This document shows, one piece after another, positions 54,727 to 64,000 of a stretch of 64,000 nt of DNA. Below the pieces are notes generated by a model. The model searched no databases. It saw only the letters and a program-made list of their open reading frames with translations, and was not told where the DNA came from. Position 1 is the stretch's first letter; the number at the start of each line of letters is the position of its first letter. The position numbers and the translations under genes were made by a program. This DNA is from Burkholderiales bacterium (lineage in GTDB: Bacteria; Pseudomonadota; Gammaproteobacteria; Burkholderiales; Burkholderiaceae_C). The DNA lies in contig JAGWTH010000010.1 of NCBI GenBank assembly GCA_028868995.1, forward strand, positions 21,290 to 85,289. Direction: 5' to 3'.

Positions 54727-55578
54727 TCAGTCCTCGAGCACGGCGACCGGGGCAACGGCCGCCGGAGCTTCGCTCGCAGCCGCCGGCGCCGCGGCGGCGG
54801 CGATCCCCGCGGGAAGGTTGCGGCGCCCGCCGGTGCCCGCCTGCCCGGCCAGCTCCATCCGCACCCGCCGCGGCGCGTGGGCGGTGGCGGTCAGCGCGGG
54901 AGGCTTGAGCATGCCGTACAGCTGCATGACGGTCTTCACGTAGTTCTGCGTCTCGGGGAAGTTGGGGATGCGGTTGCCGGCGCGCTGCACGGCGCCCTCG
55001 CCCGCGTTGTAGGCGGCCAGGGCCAGCTCCAGCCGGCCCGGGAACATGCGGATCAGGTCGTGCAGGTAGCGCGCGCCGGTGCGGATGTTGATGCGCGGGT
55101 CGGCGAGCTTCTTCGCCAGCGGCGTCCTGCGGTCGCCGCTGATGCCGTAGCGCTCGGCGGTGGCCGGCATGATCTGCATGAGGCCCACCGCGCCGCGCGG
55201 CGACACCGCACCGGCGTCGAAGCCGGACTCGGTGGCGATCAGCGCCTGCAGCAACTCCATGTCGATGCCCTGCTCGCGCGCCGCCTCGCGCAGGTGGTAC
55301 TTGACCGCCTTGTAGCTGGGCGAGATGTCGAAGAAGGCGAGCAGCCGGCTGGTCGAGCGGGTCGGCACGGCCACCGCGCGCGGCGTCGGCACGCCGTCGG
55401 CGGTGTCGAAGTCTTCGCCGCCGCGGAAGAACAGCTCGTAGCGCTCGTCCAGCTTCTGCGCGGCGAAGTGCGCCACACCCTGGTCGTCCACGTAGCCCCA
55501 GACCTCCGCCTGCGCGCTCGCCTGCCAGAGCGCGGCGAGCACGAGGCAGGCGGCGGCCAGGACGCGGCGCGGCTTCAC
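54727..55578 (-). CDS. lytic transglycosylase (SLT domain) with N-terminal DUF4124-like segment
   Basis: 283 residues from a GTG start (55578) in a GTGA overlap with the acetyltransferase stop. Signal peptide 1-24 (VLAAACLVLAALWQASAQA). Residues 25-60 (VWGYVDDQGVAHFA) resemble DUF4124. The SLT domain has catalytic Glu117 in ALIATESGFDAGAVSPRGAVGLMQIMPATAERYG and ALAAYNAGEGAVQR. The Ala/Pro-rich tail is probably disordered. It would cleave peptidoglycan in the periplasm. Confidence 0.94.
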   Translation of the reverse strand: MKPRRVLAAACLVLAALWQASAQAEVWGYVDDQGVAHFAAQKLDERYELFFRGGEDFDTADGVPTPRAVAVPTRSTSRLLAFFDISPSYKAVKYHLREAAREQGIDMELLQALIATESGFDAGAVSPRGAVGLMQIMPATAERYGISGDRRTPLAKKLADPRINIRTGARYLHDLIRMFPGRLELALAAYNAGEGAVQRAGNRIPNFPETQNYVKTVMQLYGMLKPPALTATAHAPRRVRMELAGQAGTGGRRNLPAGIAAAAAPAAASEAPAAVAPVAVLED

Positions 55579-56123
55579 GCGGGCAGCTCCATCGCCCCGG
55601 CGCGGCGTCGGGCGAATTCGTCCTGCAGCATCGACATCACCACCAGCGAGTCGTGGCCTTCGGCGACCTTCACCGCCTCGCGCAGCTCGCCCTCGAAGAC
55701 GAAGCCCTCGCTGTCGTACAGGCCGCGGGCGCGCGTGTTGCGCTTCTTGATGTCCAGCCAGAAGCGGTGCGCGCCCAGGTCGTCGAAGGCGACCTTCTTG
55801 GCCACCCGCAGCGCGGCGCGGCCGAAGCCCTGGTTCTTGTCGCGCACCACCATTCGCTTCAACTCGATGGACCGGTGCGGGTTGCGGCAGCCGATGAGGA
55901 TCAGGAAGCCTCCGGCTTCCAGGCCCGGTCCGGCCTCGATGATGAAGTGCCGGAAGTCCGGGAAGCGGATCGCCGCCTCGTGCTGGATCCGCTCCCAGGG
56001 CGTGATGTAGGGGAGGTTCGCCGGGTCGCGCTCCAGCGAGAGCACGAACTCGAGGTCGCTCTGCATCGTGGGGCGCAGGCGCACGCGGGCGGGGTGCTCA
56101 GAGGCGACGGCGGGGTGGCTCAT
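55575..56123 (-). CDS. GNAT-family N-acetyltransferase
   Basis: 182 residues. VRLRPTMQSDLEFVLSLERDPANLPYITPW begins the fold, IELKRMVVRDKNQGFGRAALRVAKKVAFD is the acetyl-CoA-binding V/R-x-x-Q-x-x-G/A motif (here RDKNQGFGRAA), and NTRARGLYDSEGFVFEGELREAV ends it, as in RimJ/RimL-like enzymes. Substrate unknown. It starts 4 bases after parE ends and overlaps the lytic transglycosylase start, so it is transcribed from the parE promoter. Confidence 0.92.
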   Translation of the reverse strand: MSHPAVASEHPARVRLRPTMQSDLEFVLSLERDPANLPYITPWERIQHEAAIRFPDFRHFIIEAGPGLEAGGFLILIGCRNPHRSIELKRMVVRDKNQGFGRAALRVAKKVAFDDLGAHRFWLDIKKRNTRARGLYDSEGFVFEGELREAVKVAEGHDSLVVMSMLQDEFARRRAGAMELPA

Positions 56124-56127
56124 GGCT

Positions 56128-58092
<1,965 letters not shown>

Positions 58093-58102
58093 GGGAAGGC
58101 AA

Positions 58103-58108
58103 ATTCTA
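58103..58108 (-). promoter_or_regulatory. candidate -10 element of parE
   Basis: Minus-strand TAGAAT in the 160-base divergent gap 58093-58252. No good -35 is seen. For the opposite MFS gene a TACAGT (58241-58246) lies close to its ATG. The rest of the gap shows nothing recognisable. Confidence 0.35.
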
Positions 58109-58252
58109 GTCGCCGGGCGGCCCCATGACTGGATGGACGTACAGCCAGATTCCTATTCATGCACTCGCATCATCAATCCCGGCCCAAGATTTCAATGCCG
58201 CATTCAGCCTTCCGCCAAGCGCCGGCGGGGTGTCTTCGCTACAGTTCCACCC

Positions 58253-59476
58253 ATGCAGAACACGGATCGCAAACTCTCCCTGGCGCAGGTGCTGGCCTGC
58301 GGCGCCCTGGTGGTCACCCTGTCCATGGGCGTGCGCCACGGCTTCGGCCTGTGGCTGCAGCCGATCACCCAGGCCCAGGACTGGAGCCGGGAGACCTTCG
58401 CCTTCGCGATCGCGGTGCAGAACCTCGCCTGGGGCATCTTCGGCATCTTCGCCGGCATGCTGGCCGACCGCTTCGGCGCCTTCAGGGTGCTGGTGGGCGG
58501 CGCCCTGATGTACGCGCTGGGACTGGCGGGCATGGCCCTGTCGCGCGATGCACTCACCTTCTCGCTGACGGCGGGCGTGCTGATCGGCGCGGCCCAGGCC
58601 GGCACCACCTACGCCGTGGTCTACGGGATCATCGGCCGGCAGATCGAGCCGGCCAGGCGCTCCTGGGCCATGGGCGTGACGGCGGCGGCCGGCTCCTTCG
58701 GCCAGTTCCTGATGGTGCCGGTGGAGGGCTTCCTGATCTCCGGCCTGGGCTGGCAGCGGGCCCTGCTGGCGCTGGCGGTGTCGGTGCTGCTGATCGCGCC
58801 GCTCGCCCTGTGGCTGCGCGAGCCCGGCTTCGGCGGCGGCGCGGTGCCGGCCCGGCGCGAGCAGACCATCCGCGAGGCGCTGGCCGAGGCCTTCCGGTAC
58901 CCCAGCTTCCAGCTGCTGATGGCCGGCTACTTCGTGTGCGGCTTCCAGGTGGTATTCATCGGCGTGCACATGCCCAGCTACCTGAAGGACAAGGGCCTGT
59001 CGCCGCAGGTGGCCAGCTACGCGCTGGCGCTGATCGGCCTGTTCAACGTGTTCGGCACCTACATCGCGGGCACCCTGGGCCAGCGCATCGCCCGGCGCAA
59101 GATCCTGGCGTTCATCTACCTGGCCCGCTCGGTGGCCATCGCCCTGTTCCTGTGGGCGCCGCTGACGCCCGCCTCGGTCTACCTGTTCTCCGCCGTCATG
59201 GGCTTCCTGTGGCTGTCCACGGTGCCGCCCACCAACGCGACGATCGCCCAGATCTTCGGCGTGAGCCACCTGTCCATGCTGGGCGGCTCGGCCTTCTTCA
59301 GCCACCAGATCGGCTCCTTCATGGGCGTGTGGCTGGGTGGCCTGCTGTACGACCGCACCGGCAGCTACGACCTGGTCTGGTACATCGCCATCGCCCTGGG
59401 CGTGTTCGCCGCGCTGGTGAACCTGCAGGTGCGCGAGGCCCCGATCCCGCGCGGCCCGGTGCCGCAGCCCGCCTGA
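58253..59476 (+). CDS. major facilitator superfamily transporter
   Basis: 407 residues from the ATG at 58253, twelve transmembrane helices. LADRFGAFRVLVGGALMYALGLAG is the MFS motif A loop between TM2 and TM3, and AQAGTTYAVVYGIIGRQIEPARRSWAMGV follows. The opening (VLACGALVVTLSMGVRHGFGLWLQPITQAQDWSRETFAFAIA) is typical of OFA/monocarboxylate-porter-like MFS proteins of Burkholderiales, so an organic-acid substrate is plausible but unproved. The central loop (residues 195-215) is cytoplasmic. Confidence 0.93.
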   Translation: MQNTDRKLSLAQVLACGALVVTLSMGVRHGFGLWLQPITQAQDWSRETFAFAIAVQNLAWGIFGIFAGMLADRFGAFRVLVGGALMYALGLAGMALSRDALTFSLTAGVLIGAAQAGTTYAVVYGIIGRQIEPARRSWAMGVTAAAGSFGQFLMVPVEGFLISGLGWQRALLALAVSVLLIAPLALWLREPGFGGGAVPARREQTIREALAEAFRYPSFQLLMAGYFVCGFQVVFIGVHMPSYLKDKGLSPQVASYALALIGLFNVFGTYIAGTLGQRIARRKILAFIYLARSVAIALFLWAPLTPASVYLFSAVMGFLWLSTVPPTNATIAQIFGVSHLSMLGGSAFFSHQIGSFMGVWLGGLLYDRTGSYDLVWYIAIALGVFAALVNLQVREAPIPRGPVPQPA

Positions 59477-59477
59477 A

Positions 59478-59606
59478 ATGGGCCCCTGGACGCGGATCGC
59501 CCTCTGGACCGCCGTCGCGGCGGTGCTGGCCGGCGTCTTCGCCCTGTACACCCGGCCCCAGATGATGGTCGCCCTGGGCGACATGATCTGGGCCTGTTTC
59601 CGTTGA
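59478..59606 (+). CDS. 42-residue single-helix membrane peptide
   Basis: ATG one base after the MFS stop (TGAAATG), frame MGPWTRIALWTAVAAVLAGV... ending in MIWACFR. One transmembrane helix at about residues 6-24, then an amphipathic stretch with a conserved-looking WACF end. Placement directly behind the transporter, in an otherwise empty gap, and clear membrane character support a real small protein. Function unknown; it could be a transporter-associated small subunit. Confidence 0.55.
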   Translation: MGPWTRIALWTAVAAVLAGVFALYTRPQMMVALGDMIWACFR

Positions 59607-59652
59607 TCGTCCGCACCGGGCCCCGGCCGCAATTCCACTAAAGTTCGCGGCC

Positions 59653-60465
59653 ATGAACGTCACCCTCATCACCGGCGGCTCCGACGGCATCGGCGCCGAG
59701 ATGGCGCGCCAGCTGGCCGCCAGGCACAAGGCGGGCATCGCCCTCGTGGTCGCCGGGCGCAGGCAGGAGAAGCTGGACGCCGTCGCGGCCGAATGCCGGG
59801 CGCTGGGCGCGCAGGCCCTGGGCGTGGCCCACGACGTGGCGGTGGAATCCGGGTGCCGGGCCCTCGTCGAGCGCGCCCTGCAGCAGTTCGGCCGCATCGA
59901 CACCCTCGTCAACAACGCCGGCATGTCCGCCCAGGCCCTGTTCGAGGACGTGAAGGCCGAGGACCTGCACTGGTACGAGGACCTCATGAAGGTGAACCTG
60001 TGGGGCGCCGTCTGGTGCACGCACGCCGCCCTGCCCCACCTCAAGGCGGCGAAAGGACGCATCGTGGCCGTCAGCTCGCTGTCCGGCCTGCTGGGCGTGC
60101 CGGGCCGCACCGCCTATGCCGCGACCAAGTTCGCCATGACCGGCTTCTTCGAGGCGCTGCGGGCAGAACTCAAGGGCGCCGGCGTCAGCGTCACCATCGC
60201 CTATCCCGGCGTGGTGACCACGAAGCTGCGCCATCGCGGCTACAACGCCCGCGGCGAGGCCGCCGGCTTCAGCGGGCTGAAGGAGGAAGGCGCCATGAGC
60301 GTCGAGGAATGCGCCCGGCTGATCGTCGACGGAATGGAGGGCCGCAAGCGCGACATCGTGATGACCGCCAAGGGCAAGCTGGGCCGCTTCCTGAAACTCG
60401 TGGCGCCCGGCGTGGTCGAAGACATGGCGCTCAAGGCCCTGAAGGAAGAGGTGCGCCCCCGCTGA
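59653..60465 (+). CDS. short-chain dehydrogenase/reductase
   Basis: 270 residues. The NAD(P)-binding TGGSDGIGAEMARQLA near the start, VVAGRRQEKL (Arg favouring NADP), NNAGMSAQALF, catalytic Ser in VAVSSLSGLLGVPGRTAYAATKFAM with Tyr-x3-Lys, and YPGVVTT complete the classical SDR. The hydrophobic/basic C-terminus (DIVMTAKGKLGRFLKLVAPGVVEDMALKAL) resembles DHRS7-like membrane-associated SDRs. Substrate unknown. It lies 4 bases before the methyltransferase gene. Confidence 0.93.
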   Translation: MNVTLITGGSDGIGAEMARQLAARHKAGIALVVAGRRQEKLDAVAAECRALGAQALGVAHDVAVESGCRALVERALQQFGRIDTLVNNAGMSAQALFEDVKAEDLHWYEDLMKVNLWGAVWCTHAALPHLKAAKGRIVAVSSLSGLLGVPGRTAYAATKFAMTGFFEALRAELKGAGVSVTIAYPGVVTTKLRHRGYNARGEAAGFSGLKEEGAMSVEECARLIVDGMEGRKRDIVMTAKGKLGRFLKLVAPGVVEDMALKALKEEVRPR

Positions 60466-60469
60466 TCCC

Positions 60470-61006
60470 ATGCACGGAACCGACACCCCCTCCCCCTGGA
60501 TCGTCCGCTTCAGCCACCTGGTGCCCGCCGGCGGCAGCGTGCTGGATGTGGCCTGCGGCCGCGGTCGCCACATGCGCTGGTTCGCCGGGCGCGGCCACCC
60601 GGTGCTGGGCGTGGACCGCGACGCCGAGGCGCTCGCCGGCCTGCAAGGCGTGGGCGAGACCCTGCAGGCCGACCTCGAGGGCGGCCCCTGGCCGCTGGCC
60701 GGGCGCCGCTTCGACGCCGTGGTCGTCACCAACTATCTCTGGCGGCCCCGGCTGCCGCCCATCCTGGCGGCGGTCGCCCCGGGCGGCGTGCTGCTGTACG
60801 AGACCTTCGCCCAGGGCAACGAGACCGTGGGAAAACCCTCACGCCCCGACTTCCTGCTGGCCCACGGGGAGCTGCTGCAGGCCTGCGCGGGCCTCAGGGT
60901 GGTGGCTTACGAGGACGGCTTCCTCGAGGAGCCGCCGCGCTTCGTCCAGCGCATCGCCGCCGTGCGCGAAGAGCCCGGGCCGCAGCCGGCGCGGTATTTC
61001 CTCTAG
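60470..61006 (+). CDS. class I SAM-dependent methyltransferase
   Basis: 178 residues. Motif I is VLDVACGRGRHMRWFAGRG, motif II VLGVDRDAEALAGL, and FDAVVVTNYLWRPRLPPILAAVAPGGVLLYETFA covers motifs IV-VI. Short single-domain form resembling the tellurite-resistance (TehB)-like group; the substrate is not evident. It ends 30 bases before dapA, and a TAGAAT -10 element for dapA starts just after its stop. Confidence 0.92.
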   Translation: MHGTDTPSPWIVRFSHLVPAGGSVLDVACGRGRHMRWFAGRGHPVLGVDRDAEALAGLQGVGETLQADLEGGPWPLAGRRFDAVVVTNYLWRPRLPPILAAVAPGGVLLYETFAQGNETVGKPSRPDFLLAHGELLQACAGLRVVAYEDGFLEEPPRFVQRIAAVREEPGPQPARYFL

Positions 61007-61007
61007 T

Positions 61008-61013
61008 TAGAAT
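61008..61013 (+). promoter_or_regulatory. candidate -10 element of dapA-bamC
   Basis: TAGAAT followed by CCCCC, 24 bases before the dapA ATG. The same TAGAATCCCC string precedes the candidate small RNA at 8101, suggesting a common -10/start context in this organism. No convincing -35 inside the methyltransferase gene. Confidence 0.4.
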
Positions 61014-61036
61014 CCCCCATTCCCGGGAACAACCCC

Positions 61037-61924
61037 ATGACACCGATTACAGGCAGCATCGTGGCGCTCGTGACGCCCATGCACGACGACGGCAGCGTCG
61101 ACTACCCGACGCTGCGCAAGCTCGTCGACTGGCACATCCAGCAGGGCACGGACTGCATCGGCGTGGTCGGCACCACGGGCGAGTCGCCCACCGTCGACGT
61201 CGAGGAGCACCAGGAGATCATCCGCGTGACCGTGGAGCAGGCCGCGGGCCGCGTGCCGGTCATGGCCGGCACCGGCGCGAACTCCACCGCCGAGGCCATC
61301 GCGCTGGCGAAGTACGCGCGCAAGGTCGGCGCCGACTGCCAGCTGCAGGTGGTCCCCTACTACAACAAGCCGACGCAGGAAGGCCTGTACCGGCACTTCA
61401 AGGCGATCGCCGAGGCCACCGGCGACCTGCCCATCGTGCTTTACAACGTGCCGGGCCGCACCGTCGCGGACATGCAGCACGACACGGTGCTGCGCCTGGC
61501 GCAGGTGCCCGGCATCGTGGGCATCAAGGAAGCGACCGGCAACATCGAGCGCGCGCAGTGGCTGGTCAAGGACGCGCCCGAGGGCTTCGCGATCTACTCG
61601 GGCGACGACCCGACCGCCGTGGCGCTGATGCTGTGCGGCGGCCAGGGCAACATCAGCGTGACCGCCAACGTGGCGCCGCGCGCGATGCACGACCTGTGCA
61701 TGGCCGCCATCGCCGGCGACGCGAAGCGCGCGATGGAGATCCAGCTGCGGCTGCTGCCGCTGCACCGGCACCTGTTCGTCGAGGCCAACCCGATCCCGGT
61801 GAAGTGGGCGATGGCCCGCATGGGCCTGATGGGCGGGGCGCTGCGCCTGCCGATGACGCCGCTGGCCCAGGCCAACGAAGCGGTGGTGGAAGGCGCGCTG
61901 CGCGCCGCCGGCCTGCTCTCCTGA
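61037..61924 (+). CDS. dapA: 4-hydroxy-tetrahydrodipicolinate synthase
   Basis: 295 residues. Schiff-base Lys in VGIKEATGN, proton-relay Tyr in [18 protein letters not shown], substrate loop [17 protein letters not shown] and [12 protein letters not shown] are all present. It condenses pyruvate with aspartate semialdehyde in lysine and meso-diaminopimelate synthesis. dapA-bamC is the order seen in E. coli and many proteobacteria; bamC starts 30 bases later. Confidence 0.98.
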   Translation: MTPITGSIVALVTPMHDDGSVDYPTLRKLVDWHIQQGTDCIGVVGTTGESPTVDVEEHQEIIRVTVEQAAGRVPVMAGTGANSTAEAIALAKYARKVGADCQLQVVPYYNKPTQEGLYRHFKAIAEATGDLPIVLYNVPGRTVADMQHDTVLRLAQVPGIVGIKEATGNIERAQWLVKDAPEGFAIYSGDDPTAVALMLCGGQGNISVTANVAPRAMHDLCMAAIAGDAKRAMEIQLRLLPLHRHLFVEANPIPVKWAMARMGLMGGALRLPMTPLAQANEAVVEGALRAAGLLS

Positions 61925-61954
61925 GCGCGGCCCCGTAAAGCAAAAGAGGAATCG

Positions 61955-63031
61955 ATGAAGTTGACCGTGAAGCTCGGCCTGGTCGCCGTGATCGTTGCGC
62001 TGGCAGGCTGTTCGACGCTCGAGGGCGACAAGATCGACTACAAGAGCGCCAAGTCCGGCCCGGGCCTGGAAGTGCCGCCCGACCTGACGCAGCTGTCGCG
62101 CGACAGCCGCTACCAGATCCCCGGCGGCCCGGTGTCCGCCAACACCTACGCCCTCGGCCAGTCCGTGCCCACCCTGCCCACGGCCGCCACGGCCATCGGC
62201 GACGTGCGCATCGAGCGCGACGGCAATACCCGTTGGCTGGTGGTGAACCGGCCGGCCGACCAGCTCTGGGGGCCCGTGCGCGACTTCTGGCAGGAGAACG
62301 GCTTCCTGCTCACCATGGACCAGCCCAACCTGGGCATCATGGAGACCGACTGGGCCGAGAACCGGGCCAAGATCCCCCAGGACATCATCCGCCGCACGAT
62401 CGGCAAGGTGTTCGATTCGCTCTACTCCACCGGCGAGCGCGACAAGTTCCGCACCCGCTTCGAGCGTTCGGCGAGCGGCGCCACCGAGATCTTCATCAGC
62501 CATCGCGGCATGCAGGAGGTCTACAGCAACGCGCAGAAGGACCAGACCGTCTGGGAGCCGCGCCCGAGCGACCCCGAGCTCGAGGCCGAGTTCCTGCGCC
62601 GCCTGATGATCAAGCTGGGCGCGCCCCAGCAGGCCGCCGCCGCCGCCGTGGCCCTGCCCTCCGACAAGCCGACCTCGCGCGTGGCCTCGGTCGACAACCA
62701 CCCGGTGGTGCAGATGGACGAGGGCTTCGACCGGGCCTGGCGCCGCGTGGGCCTGACGCTCGACCGCACCGGCTTCACGGTGGAGGACCGCGACCGCAGC
62801 CAGGGCACCTACTTCGTGCGCTACGTGCCGCCCACGGACGGGAAGGAGCCGGGCTTCTTCGCCAAGCTGTTCACGCCCAGAGGCCCGACCCAGCAGCCGC
62901 TGAAGTACCGCATCAACCTGAAGAGCGCGGGCCAGACCACCACCGTCTCGGTGCTCGACGCCAACGGCCAGCCGGTGGCCTCGGCGGATGCGCAGCGGAT
63001 CGTGCAGGTGATCGCCGACGACCTGAAGTAA
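61955..63031 (+). CDS. bamC: outer membrane assembly lipoprotein BamC
   Basis: 358 residues. Lipoprotein signal peptide with lipobox LAGC, modified Cys at residue 19, followed by the unstructured BamD-binding N-terminus (GDKIDYKSAKSGPGLEVPPDLTQL). Two helix-grip domains follow (about 85-210 and 235-358; RWLVVNRPADQLWGPVRDFWQENGF, then MDEGFDRAWRRVGLTLDRTGF). Part of the BAM complex that inserts beta-barrel proteins. AGAGGA ribosome-binding site. Confidence 0.96.
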   Translation: MKLTVKLGLVAVIVALAGCSTLEGDKIDYKSAKSGPGLEVPPDLTQLSRDSRYQIPGGPVSANTYALGQSVPTLPTAATAIGDVRIERDGNTRWLVVNRPADQLWGPVRDFWQENGFLLTMDQPNLGIMETDWAENRAKIPQDIIRRTIGKVFDSLYSTGERDKFRTRFERSASGATEIFISHRGMQEVYSNAQKDQTVWEPRPSDPELEAEFLRRLMIKLGAPQQAAAAAVALPSDKPTSRVASVDNHPVVQMDEGFDRAWRRVGLTLDRTGFTVEDRDRSQGTYFVRYVPPTDGKEPGFFAKLFTPRGPTQQPLKYRINLKSAGQTTTVSVLDANGQPVASADAQRIVQVIADDLK

Positions 63032-63084
63032 GGTGAGAACGAGGCCCGGCTTGGCCGGGCCTTGCACCTCGGGCGGCCGCGCCG

Positions 63085-63861
63085 GTGATCCGATTCAAGT
63101 CCCTGGGCAGTGGCAGCAGCGGCAATGCCACCGTCATCCAGGCGCGCGAGGGTGGCGCGCTCACCCACCTGCTGGTCGACTGCGGCCTGGGCATCCGCGA
63201 AGTCGCCCGGCGGCTCGGCGCGGCCGGCCTGAGCGCCGACCGGCTCGACGCCATCTTCATCACCCACGAGCACGCCGACCACATCGGCTGCGCGCGCCAG
63301 CTCGCCCTGCGCGAGCGCATCCCCGTGTACATGAGCGAGGGCACCTTCGCGGCGCTGGGCCGGCCGGACTTCGGCGGGCTGCTGCGCCTGGCCGGCGACG
63401 GGCAGGTCTTCGAGGTGGGCGGCCTGCAGGTGCGCCCCTTCACCGTGCCGCATGACGCGCGCGAGCCCCTGCAGCTCACCTGCACCGATGGTGCCGCGCG
63501 CCTGGGACTGCTCACCGACCTGGGCCACGTCAGCGCCCACGTTCTGCAGGAGCTGGCCGGCTGCGCCACGCTGCTGCTGGAGTGCAACCACGACGAGGCC
63601 ATGCTGGCGCATGGCCCCTACCCCCGCTTCCTGAAGGAGCGCGTGGGCGGCGACTGGGGCCACCTGGCCAACGGTGCGGCCGCGGCGCTGGCGCGGCAGC
63701 TGCAGGCCTCGGGGCGGCTGCGGCGGGTGCTGGCGGCCCACCTGAGCGAGCAGAACAACCGGCCCGAACTCGCGCGCGCGGCGCTGGCCGGGGCGCTGGG
63801 CGGCGGCGCCGAGATCCACGTGGCCGACGGCGCGAGCGGCAGCGGCTGGCTGGACGCCTGA
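63085..63861 (+). CDS. metallo-beta-lactamase fold hydrolase, YycJ/WalJ-like
   Basis: 258 residues from GTG at 63085. FKSLGSGSSGNATVIQ is the YycJ opening, FITHEHADHIGCARQL the HxHxDH metal motif, LLTDLGHVSAHV and LLLECNHDEAML carry further ligands, and LKERVGGDWGHLANG is typical of this group. YycJ relatives are 5'-3' exonucleases with a possible repair role; others are hydrolases of unknown substrate. It follows bamC by 53 bases. A group II intron end lies 20 bases after its stop. Confidence 0.93.
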   Translation: MIRFKSLGSGSSGNATVIQAREGGALTHLLVDCGLGIREVARRLGAAGLSADRLDAIFITHEHADHIGCARQLALRERIPVYMSEGTFAALGRPDFGGLLRLAGDGQVFEVGGLQVRPFTVPHDAREPLQLTCTDGAARLGLLTDLGHVSAHVLQELAGCATLLLECNHDEAMLAHGPYPRFLKERVGGDWGHLANGAAAALARQLQASGRLRRVLAAHLSEQNNRPELARAALAGALGGGAEIHVADGASGSGWLDA

Positions 63862-63883
63862 GCCGCGCGCCCCCATCGGGATA

Positions 63884-63907
63884 GGGGCCGATCGGTGATC
63901 GGGCCCC
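63884..63907 (-). ncRNA. domain VI-like hairpin of the group II intron
   Basis: Minus strand GGGGC-C-CGATC-ACC-GATCG-GCCCC, with one unpaired C where a branch-point A would usually bulge. Three bases later the intron would end. A missing bulged A would imply a hydrolytic splicing start or a decayed copy. Confidence 0.45.
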
Positions 63908-63913
63908 TCCCAC

Positions 63914-63945
63914 ACCACCCGGCATGCGGGTCCGCACCGGGCGGT
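63914..63945 (-). ncRNA. domain V-like hairpin of the group II intron
   Basis: Minus strand ACCGCCCGG pairs with CCGGGTGGT (9 bp including one G-U), a 2-base bulge (TG) on the 3' side, a 4-bp upper stem TGCG/CGCA and a tetraloop GACC. This is the domain V architecture. The G-U pair falls in CGC, the triad of class C introns. Confidence 0.5.
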
Positions 63946-63959
63946 TCGAGAAGTTGAGG

Positions 63960-64000
63960 TCAGGAGAAACGAGGGACTCCCAGGCGATTGAAGTAGGCGA
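63960..64000 (-). CDS. C-terminal end of a possible group II intron reverse transcriptase/maturase (partial)
   Basis: Twelve codons ending AYFNRLGVPRFS before a TGA at 63962-63960, just upstream (in the minus direction) of the domain V-like hairpin. The position and the YFxRLGVP ending suit an intron-encoded protein, but too little is in the window to be sure. Confidence 0.35.
   Translation of the reverse strand, partial: AYFNRLGVPRFS

Larger units (their letters stand above)
63881..64000 (-). mobile_element. 3' end of a group II intron (runs off the right edge)
   Basis: Reading the minus strand: the end of a reading frame, a domain V-like hairpin, a domain VI-like hairpin and a terminal TAT at 63883-63881. 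In another frame the domain V region translates to EPPGADPHAGWCGRG, similar to a string I recall from 3' flanks of bacterial group II introns. The 5' part and most of the reverse transcriptase lie outside the window. The boundary with the exon is inferred. Confidence 0.55.

Overview
The window is about 70% GC, densely coded and chromosomal in character. Gene order and protein flavour point to a betaproteobacterium of the order Burkholderiales, most likely family Comamonadaceae (Ramlibacter/Variovorax-like). This rests on recognised families and typical gene neighbourhoods, not on a database search. No rRNA, tRNA or CRISPR array was seen.

Layout. 1-3424: the 3' end of an acyl-CoA dehydrogenase gene, MarR and HxlR regulators, a fumarylacetoacetate-hydrolase family protein and an FKBP isomerase. 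3560-7361: grpE-dnaK-dnaJ with a sigma32-like promoter before grpE and an intrinsic-terminator hairpin between dnaK and dnaJ. 7510-9209: an orphan membrane domain and a DUF3014 protein, with a candidate structured small RNA between them (about 8113-8218). 9230-10342: a PA0069-type radical SAM gene whose start codon lies inside a near-ideal LexA box. 10383-14906: a flavin oxidoreductase, an acyl-CoA dehydrogenase and etfA/etfB behind a promoter region with two operator-like dyads. 15080-18127: an MscS channel, a crotonase-family protein and a histone-deacetylase-like enzyme. 18172-23806: a tightly packed MoxR / DUF58 / TgpA-type transglutaminase / MltB / HD-family run.

23819-26434 and 43379-50440 carry two versions of the poorly understood Alpha-E / circularly permuted ATP-grasp / transglutaminase system. 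In the first, Alpha-E and ATP-grasp are separate genes. In the second they are fused and flanked by two transglutaminases, one of them fused to a DUF2126 putative amidoligase. Between them lie comEC and a single long minus-strand chemosensory locus (43150 down to 29010): two Ser/Thr kinases, a two-domain response regulator, cheY, cheA, three chemoreceptor genes, cheW, cheR, cheD and cheB. The first kinase carries a degenerate nucleotide-cyclase-like domain. No flagellar genes accompany this set.

50488-63861: ridA, a 67-residue protein, parC, a degenerate GGDEF protein, a lytic transglycosylase, a GNAT acetyltransferase and parE. These are followed by an MFS transporter, a 42-residue membrane peptide, an SDR, a methyltransferase, dapA, bamC and a YycJ-like metallo-hydrolase. 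The last 120 bases look like the 3' end of a minus-strand group II intron (domain V, domain VI and the tail of its reverse transcriptase) running off the window.
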